DNA of 64,000 nucleotides from Zygotorulaspora mrakii. Taxonomy: Eukaryota; Ascomycota; Saccharomycetes; Saccharomycetales; Saccharomycetaceae. Of this stretch, positions 8,060-18,183 are shown piece by piece. The position numbers and the translations under genes were made by a program. Numbering within the stretch: position 1 is the first letter of the stretch; each line of letters opens with the position of its first letter. The notes under the pieces are model-generated. The model saw only the letters and a program-made list of their open reading frames with translations, did not search any database and was not told the DNA's origin. The DNA is taken from positions 1,674,001 to 1,738,000 of the forward strand of contig NC_050719.1 in NCBI RefSeq assembly GCF_013402915.1. The letters run 5' to 3'.

Positions 8060-8141
8060 CGACAACTGCAGGACTCGAACCTGCGCGGGCAGAGCCCAAA
8101 AGATTTCTAATCTTTCGCCTTAACCACTCGGCCAAGTTGCC
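8060..8141 (-). tRNA. tS(AGA): tRNA-Ser, anticodon AGA (IGA)
   Basis: The minus strand reads GGCAACTTGGCCGAGTGGTT at its 5' end, a class II (long variable arm) tRNA of 82 nt, virtually the S. cerevisiae tRNA-Ser(AGA) sequence. The anticodon AGA is at 8108-8106 (tRNA positions 34-36), so it decodes UCU/UCC after A-to-I editing. There is no intron. The internal A box (TGGCCGAGTGG) and B box (GGTTCGAGTCC) are both present. A run of eight A at 8049-8056 gives a T8 Pol III terminator just past the 3' end. The retrotransposon lies 240 bp beyond the 3' end, not upstream. Confidence 0.97.
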
Positions 8142-8303
8142 ACTTTAAACTGTTTGTTTGGAAAGAGATTATGGATCTTACATGCATGGGGATTCAGCAT
8201 AAGCAAGTCACACTCTCCTCAACCGACATAACTCAATCTGTTATATAGAATTCCACAGATTTCAAAGGCGTCGAGCTTTTAAAGTCTACACATCTCTATC
8301 TTA

Positions 8304-9161
8304 CTACGCAACATTTTTATATATATCGAATCTTCTCTGTGTCGTGATTGGAATGCCCATTCTAAATTGTTCGATGGCCTCAGGTTCCAAATCTGCGTAC
8401 ACAATCTCTTCACCTTCGCCTGCTTCAACAATGACATCGCCACGAGGGTTGACTACCATCGAATGCCCGTATGCATGATAATCACTGTTCATATTACGGG
8501 CTGGTGAGACCAAAATAGTGTATATTTGGTTATCAATCGACCTAGCGCGGGCAAGCAATTTCCAGTGCATCGGACCTGTGACAGTGTTAAAGGCTGCAGG
8601 ATATATCATTGCAAAGGCACCCTTTCTAGCACTAATCATTGCCAATTCTGGAAATCTCATGTCGTAGCAAATACCAACACCGATTTTACCATATGTGGTA
8701 TCCAATGTAGTTGCTTCGTCACCACCAGTTAATGATAAGCTCTCCTTGAATGTAATTCCATTTGGAATATCAATGTCAAACAAGTGGGCCTTTCTATGCT
8801 TCCCGATGATCTCACCTTTTTCGTTGAAAACAACTGAAGTATTATATACTTTATCTGTCTTTGGGTCTAGTTCTGGAATTGAACCTCCGACTAGGATAAT
8901 CTTATGCTTGCTGGCAATGTTGGAGAGGTATTTAACGGAAATAGACTCTGGTTCTATTACTTCTGCGTATGGTCTAAACTTATCAGTAGCATATGGTGCA
9001 TTAAAACATTCAGGCAGAACCACCAATTTAGTGTCTGGTTCGTCCTTTACAGCTTTTTCAATTAAGGTTCCAGCTCTTTGCAGGTTTGCCGATTTGTCTG
9101 GCTTCCCGCATGCCAATTGGATTAGTGCCACTTTAATTTTTTGAGATAGTATCTTGGACAT
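8304..9161 (-). CDS. NIT3: nitrilase-superfamily amidase (omega-amidase type)
   Basis: The 285-residue protein is a Nit2-type branch member of the carbon-nitrogen hydrolase superfamily and the orthologue of S. cerevisiae Nit3 (YLR351C). The family hydrolyses alpha-ketoglutaramate and alpha-ketosuccinamate and repairs deaminated metabolites. The Glu-Lys-Cys triad is visible as E51 (VLPECFN), K124 (KHRKAHLFD) and C165 (GICYDMRFPE). The length matches the family (291 in S. cerevisiae). No signal peptide is obvious. A Gcn4-like TGAGTCA lies 51 bp upstream (9212-9218), which would fit amino-acid control but is only a motif match. The gene is between the tRNA-Ser and KSS1. Confidence 0.93.
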   Translation of the reverse strand: MSKILSQKIKVALIQLACGKPDKSANLQRAGTLIEKAVKDEPDTKLVVLPECFNAPYATDKFRPYAEVIEPESISVKYLSNIASKHKIILVGGSIPELDPKTDKVYNTSVVFNEKGEIIGKHRKAHLFDIDIPNGITFKESLSLTGGDEATTLDTTYGKIGVGICYDMRFPELAMISARKGAFAMIYPAAFNTVTGPMHWKLLARARSIDNQIYTILVSPARNMNSDYHAYGHSMVVNPRGDVIVEAGEGEEIVYADLEPEAIEQFRMGIPITTQRRFDIYKNVA

Positions 9162-9211
9162 CTTTTTATTGTTTGTCTGTCTTCTTTGTCCTTAATTGTT
9201 ATTGTCAGTTG

Positions 9212-9218
9212 TGAGTCA
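9212..9218. promoter_or_regulatory. Gcn4-type site TGAGTCA upstream of NIT3
   Basis: TGAGTCA, the AP-1-like core bound by Gcn4, is 51 bp before the NIT3 start. It could place NIT3 under general amino-acid control; motif only. Confidence 0.4.
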
Positions 9219-10137
9219 GATAAGCTTTTCAAATAAGAATTTAAATTACAGCCTCTGAAAATATAGATAAAAGGGAGTTGTAATAACAAGAATTTATTGA
9301 GAATATATTCAACCAGGTCCATCCCCACACTGGAATGTAAAAGTAAACTGAAGTTATATTCTGTTTTAATGTGACTCTCTGCTTAGTTGCGCTTACCAGC
9401 GCAAGACCAGCATCTGTTATTAGTGTGACCTTGTCATATATGATAAGTTTTATGCTTCTTTAAACTCTCAGAGAGACCTGAGAGTCAAATAATGTACTTC
9501 ACACTTCATTAAAGTACAACTGAAAGCGATGTAAAAACAGTATCCAGTGCCAGCGTCCACTTGTAAACCGTCTCTCAGCTAATTTGAGAAACTGCAGCTG
9601 CTTAGCACACAAGTTGGAAAAGATAATCTTAATGTCGCACAACTGCGCACTTTCAGATAAGCTTGTTTTATTTGCACTTGAAGGCACCTATCCTTCTTCC
9701 ATAAAATTTAATCAGGAATCTTCACTTTTGATGTGCGTGTGTCGAACATTTCCTCTGTGGGGCACCTCTTGCTAACTATTATTATGTAATTGAAGATCTA
9801 AGGCTTCTCTGAGGATTCGTTTATGCACACGCAACTAGATTTTACATCTTTAATCATATGCATGAAGTCGCTACAGCCTCTAGAGGTTATGCTGCCAGTA
9901 ACATATTGCATTCCGGGAGGCACTTACACAACACGTAACGGATGCAATTGAACCTCGATAGATTTTCCGCGATTGGTTTGATACTATTGAAGAAGAGACA
10001 AGAACTTACCTTTCACTCGAATAAATTTCTCAGACAAGTGATCCAGTATTTTATTTTTTACTTTGACGAATACTCAATTTTTTTATTTATTTTCTGATTG
10101 TTTTCCGAGTGTGTTATAGTTTGGCGGCTCTTTCTTC

Positions 10138-10176
10138 CAATGGGCATGGGCCGTTCTATAGAGAACAAGCCCATTG
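10138..10176. repeat. nested inverted repeat
   Basis: CAATGGGC (10138-10145) pairs perfectly with GCCCATTG (10169-10176). Inside the loop, GTTCT (10153-10157) pairs with AGAAC (10162-10166). It could be a binding site for a dimeric factor or a hairpin in an untranslated RNA; no identity can be assigned. Confidence 0.6.
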
Positions 10177-10768
10177 ACCGAGTACATGTTCTCTAAATGT
10201 GAGCATTGCCTAGGCCTTTGAAACTGAAGAAAGAGTTGTATTACTCTGAGTGATCATTTGTTGAGGTAAACTGCTACTGCCCATCTGCTATAACTTGCTA
10301 TTTTCTGTTTCGACGTTACGAGTAGCAGCCTGGAATAGTCTGATAGATTTTCTGGTTTGCTGCGTTAGTGAAATCTTGCTGGAACACCATATTGCTGGTC
10401 TACAATACTGGAAGATGTAAAAGCCCCACAAATAGCATCATACTTGAATGCTTAGATAGGCACTCTACAACAGTTGACGGTACTTTTTTTAACTATCTAT
10501 CTGTTGAGCCTGCACGGCAGACTGTACTGCAAGTCTGATAGTATTAGATAAGGTTTACGTAAATCAAATTTACATCTTTCAAACGTTTTCAACTCTATTG
10601 TCTGGGGCGATACTTCACGTTTCGAGGCATCGCGGCGCGGACATTTTCGATCTGAAACCATTAAGCTATTACCAACAAATAATATAAAAAGACTGTTTCA
10701 TGGACCGCTAAAAATCAAGGTCAGCTTATTTCTTGTTCAGGAGCTGCGTAGCAGACAGCACTTCAAAG

Positions 10769-11869
10769 ATGCCGAGGACCATAACTTTCGATATACCCGC
10801 ACAGTACAAGCTCGTGGCTCTTGTGGGCGAAGGAGCCTATGGGACTGTTTGTTCAGCTGTCCATAAACCCACAGGGATCAATGTTGCTATCAAGAAGATT
10901 CAACCGTTTAGTAAAGCGATGTTCATAACACGAACTTTACGTGAAATAAAATTATTGCGATATTTCCATAACCACGAAAATATCATAAGCATACTGGACA
11001 AAATAAGGCCAACGTCCATAGAGAAATTGAATGCTGTATACCTGGTGCAAGAATTAATGGAGACCGACTTGCAAAGGATTATAAACAATTATGCCACAAA
11101 TCCGTTGAGTGATGATCATATACAGTATTTTACATATCAAATCTTGAGAGCATTAAAATCAATTCACAGTGCCAAAGTGATTCATAGAGACCTTAAACCA
11201 TCAAATTTGCTACTGAACTCTAATTGCGACTTGAAAGTTTGTGATTTTGGGCTGTCAAGATGTCTAGCAAGTAGTAGTGATTCTAAGGAAACTTTAGTTG
11301 GCTTCATGACAGAATATGTGGCCACTAGGTGGTACAGGGCTCCTGAAATTATGTTGACGTTCCAGGAATATACAACAGCTATGGACATATGGTCTTGTGG
11401 CTGCATACTAGCAGAGCTTGTATCAGGTAAACCTTTGTTTCCTGGGAGAGATTATCACCATCAATTATGGCTCATATTAGAAGTTACCGGATCTCCCACA
11501 TATGAGGATTTTGAATCAATCAAATCACAACGTGCTAAGGAATACATAGCTAATATACCCCTGAAACCAAAGTTATCGTGGGATATCTCCCTGAACAAAA
11601 CGGGCTTGAACCCTATGATGCTCGATCTATTGGATAAGATGTTAACGTTCAATCCAAACAAGAGAATCAGTGCTGCGGAAGCCTTAGCACATCCCTATCT
11701 TTCTACATATCACGATCCAGATGATGAACCAGAATATCCTCCGCTAAATTTGGAGGATGAATTCTGGAAACTTGACAATGAGATCAAGAGTCCCGACGAT
11801 GAGACAGAACTGTCTATGGATACCCTGAAACTAATGCTGTATAGCGAAATAATGAAGCCCATCAATTGA
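10769..11869 (+). CDS. KSS1: MAP kinase of filamentous/pheromone signalling (Kss1)
   Basis: The 366-residue serine/threonine kinase is near-identical in order and motifs to Kss1 (YGR040W, 368 residues). It has a glycine loop GEGAYGTV (20-27), ATP lysine K42 (VAIKK), catalytic HRDLKPSN (D141), DFG (159-161) and the activation lip TEY at 181-183, phosphorylated by Ste7 in yeast. The signature CLASSSDS before TEY and the C-terminal DEPEYPPLNLDDEFW-like block favour Kss1 over Fus3. In S. cerevisiae Kss1 drives invasive growth through Ste12/Tec1 and Dig1/2. Start: ATG at 10769 gives MPRTITFDIP, aligning with the known N-terminus; the in-frame TTG at 10733 is rejected. It acts in cytoplasm and nucleus. 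Confidence 0.95.
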   Translation: MPRTITFDIPAQYKLVALVGEGAYGTVCSAVHKPTGINVAIKKIQPFSKAMFITRTLREIKLLRYFHNHENIISILDKIRPTSIEKLNAVYLVQELMETDLQRIINNYATNPLSDDHIQYFTYQILRALKSIHSAKVIHRDLKPSNLLLNSNCDLKVCDFGLSRCLASSSDSKETLVGFMTEYVATRWYRAPEIMLTFQEYTTAMDIWSCGCILAELVSGKPLFPGRDYHHQLWLILEVTGSPTYEDFESIKSQRAKEYIANIPLKPKLSWDISLNKTGLNPMMLDLLDKMLTFNPNKRISAAEALAHPYLSTYHDPDDEPEYPPLNLEDEFWKLDNEIKSPDDETELSMDTLKLMLYSEIMKPIN

Positions 11870-12121
11870 TGTAAATAGAGTGAAAGGTTGTTACTTATTA
11901 GTTAGAACTTATACAATTACTCCTGGTCTTTGTTCATGCGATATGTGCATTTCCTTTTTTACTTTTGGCTCTGTACTATCTATATATATTTCAGTAATAT
12001 TATTGTTCAAAGTACAGCTGAAATAATTATAAAAAAAGGTGTATATGTAGAAATGACTTTGCAATAGCTAAAAGATTTACAAAACAGCTTGTAAGACATA
12101 CAAAAAACTGCTAATACCTTG

Positions 12122-14557
12122 ATGGTCCATATTATGTCCACAGGAAATGACCTACCGGCAGAAATTGTTTATCAGATTCTTAGTTTCCAGTTCATGGACC
12201 TTATGAGCAATGATCACCCTGGGAATTCTGAAAAATTCAACGAAAATCTTCGAACCTTTATCAGGAGTAATCTCACTGTTAATAGGACATTCCATCATAT
12301 TTGTAGAGTACTGATATATCGGTATTGCAATTTAACTACAGCTAAAAGATTTCATAGTTTACTAGGCACTTTGAGAAATAATAAACAGCTGCGAAATATT
12401 GTACAAATAGCAGATTTTCAAGAATTAACGTCGATAGGTCTGGGTAGAACTGGTGAGATGAACAAAATGATTAAAAATTTAACAAATGAGACTGTCCTGG
12501 AGTTTTTAACCCTGACGCAAAGCACTCTACGAGAGTTTCTGGCATGTGAGCATATTCAAGATGATTTGGATGAGAATGTAATCCACTTCCTGTTACGACC
12601 AGGCACTGTATTGAGTGTACTGGACTTTTGTGGCTGCTCAGGACAAAAGTTTACTGATAGCTTCGTCGAAGCTCTTGCGAAGCTATATCGTTTTGACAAA
12701 GACAGAAATAAATCAGTAGCTAGGGAGGAAAATTTTCAAATTTCGTGTCTAGGATTGAATGATTGCACAGATTTGCCGCCCTCAGTGTTGACTGGAATAT
12801 TGCAAATGTTGCCTGAGTTACAAAAGCTAGATTTGGGCCATACTTCTGTTGACGATGACACATTAATGAACGGGGTGCCACATTTGAAAAACCTTACTCA
12901 TCTTTCATTGGCAATGTGTTTCAAGCTATCTCCGAGAGGTCTATTGGAATTTTTCAGTCATCACCCTGCAGTAACAGATGAGAACAACAGCGAGACGTTG
13001 AAATGGTTGAATCTGTCCTGTACTCTCCATTCTTCCGCATTCACCGAAGTACATACCATGTTTCTTTTGAAGAAATTATGTCAGTACGGTCATAACAAAA
13101 CTTTGCAGTATTTGAACATCGGAGGTATGCCTTTGCATGAGTCACATGAAAGAACAGCTGTCAGATCAACGCATTATTATCTTTATCACGACTCGTTGCA
13201 TTTCATTAAAAATAACTTTCCAGAACTGAAGAGCTTGAGTATCAGGGGAAACAATGTGACCATTCCAACTTTATGCGAATTTTTGTCACCATCACTTGCA
13301 CCTCCCGACGAACAGGAAGCAGATGTGGACAATGATGAAGACAGAAAAGTGCAGCAGCTTAAATTTCTAAACATCAGTAGCAATGCTAATGTAAATAAAT
13401 GGACTATTCAGGATCCTTCACTTTTTACATGCTCTCCCAGTCTCGTAGCTTTGGAAATTTCATTCGATGCTTGGCAACAAATCGAAAAAGGTAACGAGAA
13501 ACATGAGATCAATGCCTTGTGTTATAAGAACCCAAACGCTCTAATAAAAGATACAACAGATGCGAAATCTGTGAAATGGAAATGCTATATCGATTCAACA
13601 TACGGAAGGAGATACTGGATTCATAAAGTGGATGATTTTTTAAATCGTGGTGACTTGGATACTACCGGTAGCTTGGTAAACTACGATTCTGAGGGTCACA
13701 AGATAATAAAAATTGTCAAACAGCCTGATTTTTTGAAATTTGCACAAACAAAGATCATGTTAGGTTGCGGTATCGTTCCTTTCAGTGGAATCAGAAGAAA
13801 AGAGTGCTATAGAGACTTGAAACCTCCCATCTCTCAGTTTTTTACAAGAAATGGCGGAGTAACTTGCGGCAACACCGCTACACCGATACTTACTCCTCGA
13901 CTTCCACCAGGTGGATGGAGACTTATTCATCATGATGATGGCAACAATAATAATACAGGTGATGCAATCCTGGAACAAGATGAAGATCATGTGTCTGAGG
14001 GACACCAAGAGCAAGAAGGTGACGAATTTGACGATTCAACCAGTTCTGTTTCAAGTAACCGGATTCTTTCTCCTTCGTCAAGATTGGGAAGTCGCGGAGG
14101 ATTTAGGGACGGGCTATATTGGGACCGCTCGATGCAGAATTTAAATACACTTTCAGATAATGTGCAGCTTCGCAATTTGGCAGAGGAGCAAATGCTTTCT
14201 ACACAACCACAAGATCTAATTGAAAACTTGGAAGAGCAAGTTGAGGAAAATGATGACGAGTATCTTTTTGATGTGGCACTGCAACGTAGGCGATCTCAAT
14301 TAAACCTATTTAGGCATGACATGTCACATCGCTCACTTGATCAAAGGCGATTTGAAAGAGATTCGTCGACCTCTGTTTTATATCCTGCTAAAAGACCAAA
14401 GAACTATTTTCAAGAAAAGCCAGAAGAATTCTTTTACGATCCAAAATATCCTCAAACAACACTAAAATATAGAATTCATTTTCAGATAGTTAATGAATAT
14501 GAAGTGTTTGGTTGTGTTGAACGTGGAATGTACAGATATTACAGCCTGAAGATGTAG
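12122..14557 (+). CDS. LUG1: F-box leucine-rich protein, Lug1 (YLR352W) orthologue
   Basis: About 811 residues. The N-terminus LPAEIVYQILSFQF (about 12-25) is an F-box start, expected to bind Skp1 in an SCF ubiquitin ligase. Residues about 120-440 hold irregular leucine-rich repeats (LQKLDLGHTSVDDDTLMNG, LKSLSIRGNNVT). The C-terminal third is acidic and low-complexity, then ends in an aromatic segment. The gene lies between KSS1 and the BUD8 homologue, matching YLR352W beside NIT3 and BUD8 in S. cerevisiae. Lug1 binds Cdc53 and Skp1; its substrates are poorly known. The start is taken at ATG 12122; another ATG at 12134 (MSTGND) is equally possible. An initiator at the upstream TTG is unlikely. 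Confidence 0.82.
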   Translation: MVHIMSTGNDLPAEIVYQILSFQFMDLMSNDHPGNSEKFNENLRTFIRSNLTVNRTFHHICRVLIYRYCNLTTAKRFHSLLGTLRNNKQLRNIVQIADFQELTSIGLGRTGEMNKMIKNLTNETVLEFLTLTQSTLREFLACEHIQDDLDENVIHFLLRPGTVLSVLDFCGCSGQKFTDSFVEALAKLYRFDKDRNKSVAREENFQISCLGLNDCTDLPPSVLTGILQMLPELQKLDLGHTSVDDDTLMNGVPHLKNLTHLSLAMCFKLSPRGLLEFFSHHPAVTDENNSETLKWLNLSCTLHSSAFTEVHTMFLLKKLCQYGHNKTLQYLNIGGMPLHESHERTAVRSTHYYLYHDSLHFIKNNFPELKSLSIRGNNVTIPTLCEFLSPSLAPPDEQEADVDNDEDRKVQQLKFLNISSNANVNKWTIQDPSLFTCSPSLVALEISFDAWQQIEKGNEKHEINALCYKNPNALIKDTTDAKSVKWKCYIDSTYGRRYWIHKVDDFLNRGDLDTTGSLVNYDSEGHKIIKIVKQPDFLKFAQTKIMLGCGIVPFSGIRRKECYRDLKPPISQFFTRNGGVTCGNTATPILTPRLPPGGWRLIHHDDGNNNNTGDAILEQDEDHVSEGHQEQEGDEFDDSTSSVSSNRILSPSSRLGSRGGFRDGLYWDRSMQNLNTLSDNVQLRNLAEEQMLSTQPQDLIENLEEQVEENDDEYLFDVALQRRRSQLNLFRHDMSHRSLDQRRFERDSSTSVLYPAKRPKNYFQEKPEEFFYDPKYPQTTLKYRIHFQIVNEYEVFGCVERGMYRYYSLKM

Positions 14558-15876
14558 TCAATAAGTTGAAGCAATTTTGCGCGAGCTCAACAATCTTGAA
14601 CTTTGACCGAAAATGGTCGCGGTAGGTTATTCATGGCCTCCGTCAAACTTTTGTCTGGCAGCCGGGGAATGGAACTGGACAGAATTCTTATTGTGGCCCT
14701 TGACAGACTGCTACCTCAATGATTGCGCATCACACGCTAATTAATGATACGATCATATGGTTGATGTATGTTTCACTTCCAAATATCACTGCTTTTCTAT
14801 ACCTATGCAATCATTTTTCTCCACGTTAATGTAAATATGTATATTCTTAGGAGCATTCTGCACTCTTCTGAAATTGGATGAAAATTGTTGGCTACAAAAA
14901 CCGCTAATTGTTCATATACATGGCCGCAAGTCAAAAGTAATGGGAAGAATTCATGTTCTTGACTTCAGTATGTCACAGTATGTCAATTTTAAAATGATGC
15001 AACAATAACAAAGCAAAGGTCAACGACAGGATAAAATATTATCGAGAGCAGAAGTTCAACTTCAAAGAAAACGAGGCATAACTGAGATCTGAAACAGTTT
15101 CTGCCAATTATTAAAGATCGGGAAGGTTAAGAGAGATGCTACTTGATGTACACCATCCCTGCGGACATGATCTACTGAGTTCGTCTAGACATCTCCTCAG
15201 AAATGCCATATGTGTACTTATCTGCTGCAAATGATCTACCAGTACGTGCTGATCATTATTCTTTTACATGTGGAACATTCTGTTCATTTTCCATATAAAA
15301 CAGTTCCTTACAGTACTCTCCTTTCTCGGACACTTTGTTTACCTTTTTTGGATTTTTGATTCGGTAATTCCAGCCTTACAGAAGAATTGAATACTGTGAA
15401 TTTGAAAATCAAAAACGAAGGTCAATCGAGAAATCATCAAGAATAACAACCCTCAATGAAGTTATGATATTAGATCTGCTTTTTAAGCATAAGACGATTA
15501 AATATATTTGCGGCCAATTGACGCTTTTATTATCCAGATAGCATCTTGATCAGGGCCGATTCAACGTTATCGAAACATAGAGAGATCATCAAAGTTTGAG
15601 CAAAAGCAGAGCTCTACCATTGCATAATTGAACTACAAGCCCGGTGCTTAGAGTCAATTCAGAGCAAAGCCAGCTAGATTCAGTCCAACCCAGAGCATCT
15701 ATCAGCTGCGGACCTGGTTTCCACTTCGTTTCTTTACTTGCGTTTACTGCCAGACATCGCGGCAATCCAACAGCCGTAATAGGCCACACAAGATACGAGG
15801 GCTTCATACCAGGAATGGGAATAGTATTCCATTGTCATTATTTTAATATTTCTACAGTTCACCTTTTTCATGAGGC
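14558..15876. promoter_or_regulatory. 1.3-kb intergenic region before BUD8/BUD9 homologue
   Basis: I see no supported gene. It holds a perfect tandem pair CAGTATGTCA at 14966-14985 and several short random ORFs. It presumably contains the LUG1 terminator and the BUD8-type promoter, which is cell-cycle regulated in S. cerevisiae, but I recognise no specific site. Confidence 0.4.
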
Positions 15877-17346
15877 ATGTCACAAAACTCTGATGGAGAC
15901 GATGAGGCAAGTTATTCAGTGTCATCGGACAATACAGGTGAAAATTTACTGATACGTAAAAAAGTTCCAGCTTCTCAGTCTTATTTTGTGGAGCACTTCA
16001 GCCCTAACGATGAGGGACCCCGATCAAACGCCATGGGATCAAATACAGTCAATACATGTGCAGAAACAAGCCCGAAGCGTATTACAGAAAGCATTTCAGT
16101 ACGAAATTCCTTACTCGAGGAAAGAAAGATTACCCCGAGGGCTTCACAAACCAACAGTCAGATAAGACTTTCGCAATTGTCCAAAGGAACAGTTACATCG
16201 AACGAAAGCAACCAACAAGATCCAAGCTCACCAAACAGTTCGAGGACTGTTTCAACATCTGTACTTCTGAATGGAGGTGAAGAAGATAACAGTTATAGCA
16301 ATGATAAAGCTAAATTAGAGACTACAGATGAAAGAAGAATTTCCACGTTCATGCCACCCTTAATATTAAAGGAAGTCTCAAGTACAGTCATGCAAAAGAA
16401 AGATTCGATGACATCGACGAAAACAAAAAACTACAAATTCGAAGAAGCTGTGCAACTGCTGGAGAAAGAAGCCAAATATCACGATATTCAAACGTCATTT
16501 ACAAATCCAGTTCTGCAAGAGGACGATTTCCAACCACAGCAATATAACATAATTAAAAAGGCATCAAACGCTTCGTTGAGGATTGATACTGATATAGGTC
16601 AAAGTACACCGCCACCGAAAAGGCGAGAAAACGCAACCCACAGTCCATCACTCCTGAATAAAATTCTAGTACCGTCTTCAAACTATGATGCTAAGATTGA
16701 AATACCTGCATTAAGATCTGTTTCTGGAAGTGCACACGCCAGTCCAAACGTTGCCACATTGGAAGGATTCAAGCCAGTGTCACCGGTCATGCCCGAGAGA
16801 GCAAGATTAGCTAAAATAACTAGAGTTACAGATTCTCAGATTGACGTGGCTGTGGATTTGTTGCAAGTCTACAAGAACGATATGAATGCACATTCATACA
16901 AAGTTGATCTAGAGGCGAATACCGGATCATTGTCAAGCACTGGTCACAGCAGAAAAATAAGCTCGGCGCATCCTTCCATAAGGCCAGTACCAATACAGCA
17001 CATTAGCACAGCATCAATTCATTCGTTTGATTCTCAAAAGTTGCAATTTTATGAGATATATAGCATACCCAGGATAATTGGCATTCTGATATGCTGCTTC
17101 ATTGTTCCAACACTGTTTTTCATGATTTCAGTGGGCAAAAAGGGAGGAATTTCGGATTATAGATTAATGAGAATGATTATCAATAGAAAGCATCGGGTTG
17201 GGAAACTAAAGGGGTTTGAATGGAATATAGATATAGATTGGTTCAGGAATATGTGCTTGGTACTAGGGGCAGTTGAAGTACTTGGTATACTTGCGTCCAT
17301 TGGTTCGGGGATTGGAGTTGCTATCAAACGACAGTCGTCCGGTTGA
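15877..17346 (+). CDS. BUD8: bud-site selection landmark protein (Bud8/Bud9 family)
   Basis: The 489-residue protein has a long Ser/Thr/Asn-rich N-terminal part (about 1-385) and a conserved C-terminal membrane module. A first transmembrane segment is near 397-418 (IIGILICCFIVPTLFFMIS), followed by a short loop with GGISDYRLMRMIINRKHRVGK, and a second segment near 457-480 (LVLGAVEVLGILASIGSGIG). This two-pass end is the hallmark of Bud8 and Bud9, which mark distal and proximal poles for bipolar budding through Bud5/Rsr1. Position between LUG1 and MTE1 matches both YLR353W and YGR041W, so it is probably the undivided ancestor of the pair. Pole specificity cannot be inferred. Confidence 0.85.
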   Translation: MSQNSDGDDEASYSVSSDNTGENLLIRKKVPASQSYFVEHFSPNDEGPRSNAMGSNTVNTCAETSPKRITESISVRNSLLEERKITPRASQTNSQIRLSQLSKGTVTSNESNQQDPSSPNSSRTVSTSVLLNGGEEDNSYSNDKAKLETTDERRISTFMPPLILKEVSSTVMQKKDSMTSTKTKNYKFEEAVQLLEKEAKYHDIQTSFTNPVLQEDDFQPQQYNIIKKASNASLRIDTDIGQSTPPPKRRENATHSPSLLNKILVPSSNYDAKIEIPALRSVSGSAHASPNVATLEGFKPVSPVMPERARLAKITRVTDSQIDVAVDLLQVYKNDMNAHSYKVDLEANTGSLSSTGHSRKISSAHPSIRPVPIQHISTASIHSFDSQKLQFYEIYSIPRIIGILICCFIVPTLFFMISVGKKGGISDYRLMRMIINRKHRVGKLKGFEWNIDIDWFRNMCLVLGAVEVLGILASIGSGIGVAIKRQSSG

Positions 17347-17482
17347 AAAAAAAAATACTGTCAAGATCATCGCGGGATGGCAGGCTTCTGCAAGCTTCAA
17401 AGAAATAAGTTTTACGTAATCGCTTTTATAGAATCTGCTCTTTTTCGTTCAAGTTATACATTAACGTTATTCCAATTTGCCC

Positions 17483-18028
17483 ATGATGAAAGAATACTAT
17501 TGTCAGTACACTGAGCAAGTACGAAAGAAACGCAAAGCGTGGCATGACGGGAAACTCAAATACTCAACTTTGAATAATCGGTTTACCTTATATTCATTGG
17601 AAGACGGTCAAAAAGCAGTAAGCAGTGCTTGTGTTACTAGTAGTAAATATGTTGAGAGATTCCTCTCACCCAGTGGGTTTAACGCTGATGAACACAGGAT
17701 CTTTAATAAATTCATAGTCATAATAACTGAAATGATTGGTGGTAAACAGGAAGATGCGTTCCAGAACGAAAAGGATACACTGACAGAACATACGAGCCAT
17801 AAGGCTCTGGTTCCTATTGGTAAAAATAGGGAAACAAAGACCCACTTCGATTCAGGCAAGAGTTTGCTATCCTTGAAGATAAACAAGCCATTTAAGCCGC
17901 CCACAAAACTTCTATCAGAAACTCAAGCGGTAAATAGACCAAGCATTCGAGGTCAGCCCAAGCAAATGAAGGAGGTAGAGAAAAGGGGAAAGATACGAAA
18001 AATTACTCATCACCCCATTCATTTATAA
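17483..18028 (+). CDS. MTE1: Mte1-like DUF2439 protein (D-loop/Mph1 regulator)
   Basis: The 181-residue protein begins with a DUF2439/ZGRF1-type domain (about 4-75): YTEQVRKKRKAWHDGKLKY is the diagnostic block. The remainder is basic and poorly conserved. S. cerevisiae Mte1 (YGR042W) binds D-loops, partners the helicase Mph1 and affects crossovers and telomeres. It lies 136 bp after the BUD8 homologue and is convergent with TAL1, as YGR042W is between BUD9 and NQM1. Two adjacent ATGs at 17483 and 17486 are possible starts; the preceding in-frame TTG is rejected. It is shorter than the S. cerevisiae protein (271 residues, from memory). Confidence 0.75.
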   Translation: MMKEYYCQYTEQVRKKRKAWHDGKLKYSTLNNRFTLYSLEDGQKAVSSACVTSSKYVERFLSPSGFNADEHRIFNKFIVIITEMIGGKQEDAFQNEKDTLTEHTSHKALVPIGKNRETKTHFDSGKSLLSLKINKPFKPPTKLLSETQAVNRPSIRGQPKQMKEVEKRGKIRKITHHPIHL

Positions 18029-18183
18029 AGTCAAACACTAGCATTCGTAGACAACACAGCTTAAAATATGATTCATTTTAATTCCTAAGATAGAAAGTTA
18101 TACGCATTCGTATATATATTTATATATTTATTCATTTATATATGAAACATTGGTCATAACAATGAGAAAGAGAAATTTCGCAA

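Larger units (their letters stand above)
9162..10768. promoter_or_regulatory. 1.6-kb NIT3/KSS1 divergent intergenic region
   Basis: No convincing gene is present. It holds the NIT3 promoter (TGAGTCA at 9212-9218), an ACTCTCAG/CTGAGAGT hairpin at 9464-9485, a nested inverted repeat at 10138-10176 (listed separately), and a Ste12-like TGTTTCA (reverse of TGAAACA) at 10694-10700, 69 bp before the KSS1 start. A single Ste12 core is weak evidence for pheromone control. Confidence 0.5.

Noticed and set aside
7944..8135. 63-codon minus-strand ORF next to the Ty element
   Set aside because: It is a read-through of the tRNA-Ser gene; its coding content is the tRNA sequence itself.
9162..10768. Degraded LTR or solo LTR in the long NIT3-KSS1 gap
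   Set aside because: I found no stretch resembling the 495-bp LTR or its ends.
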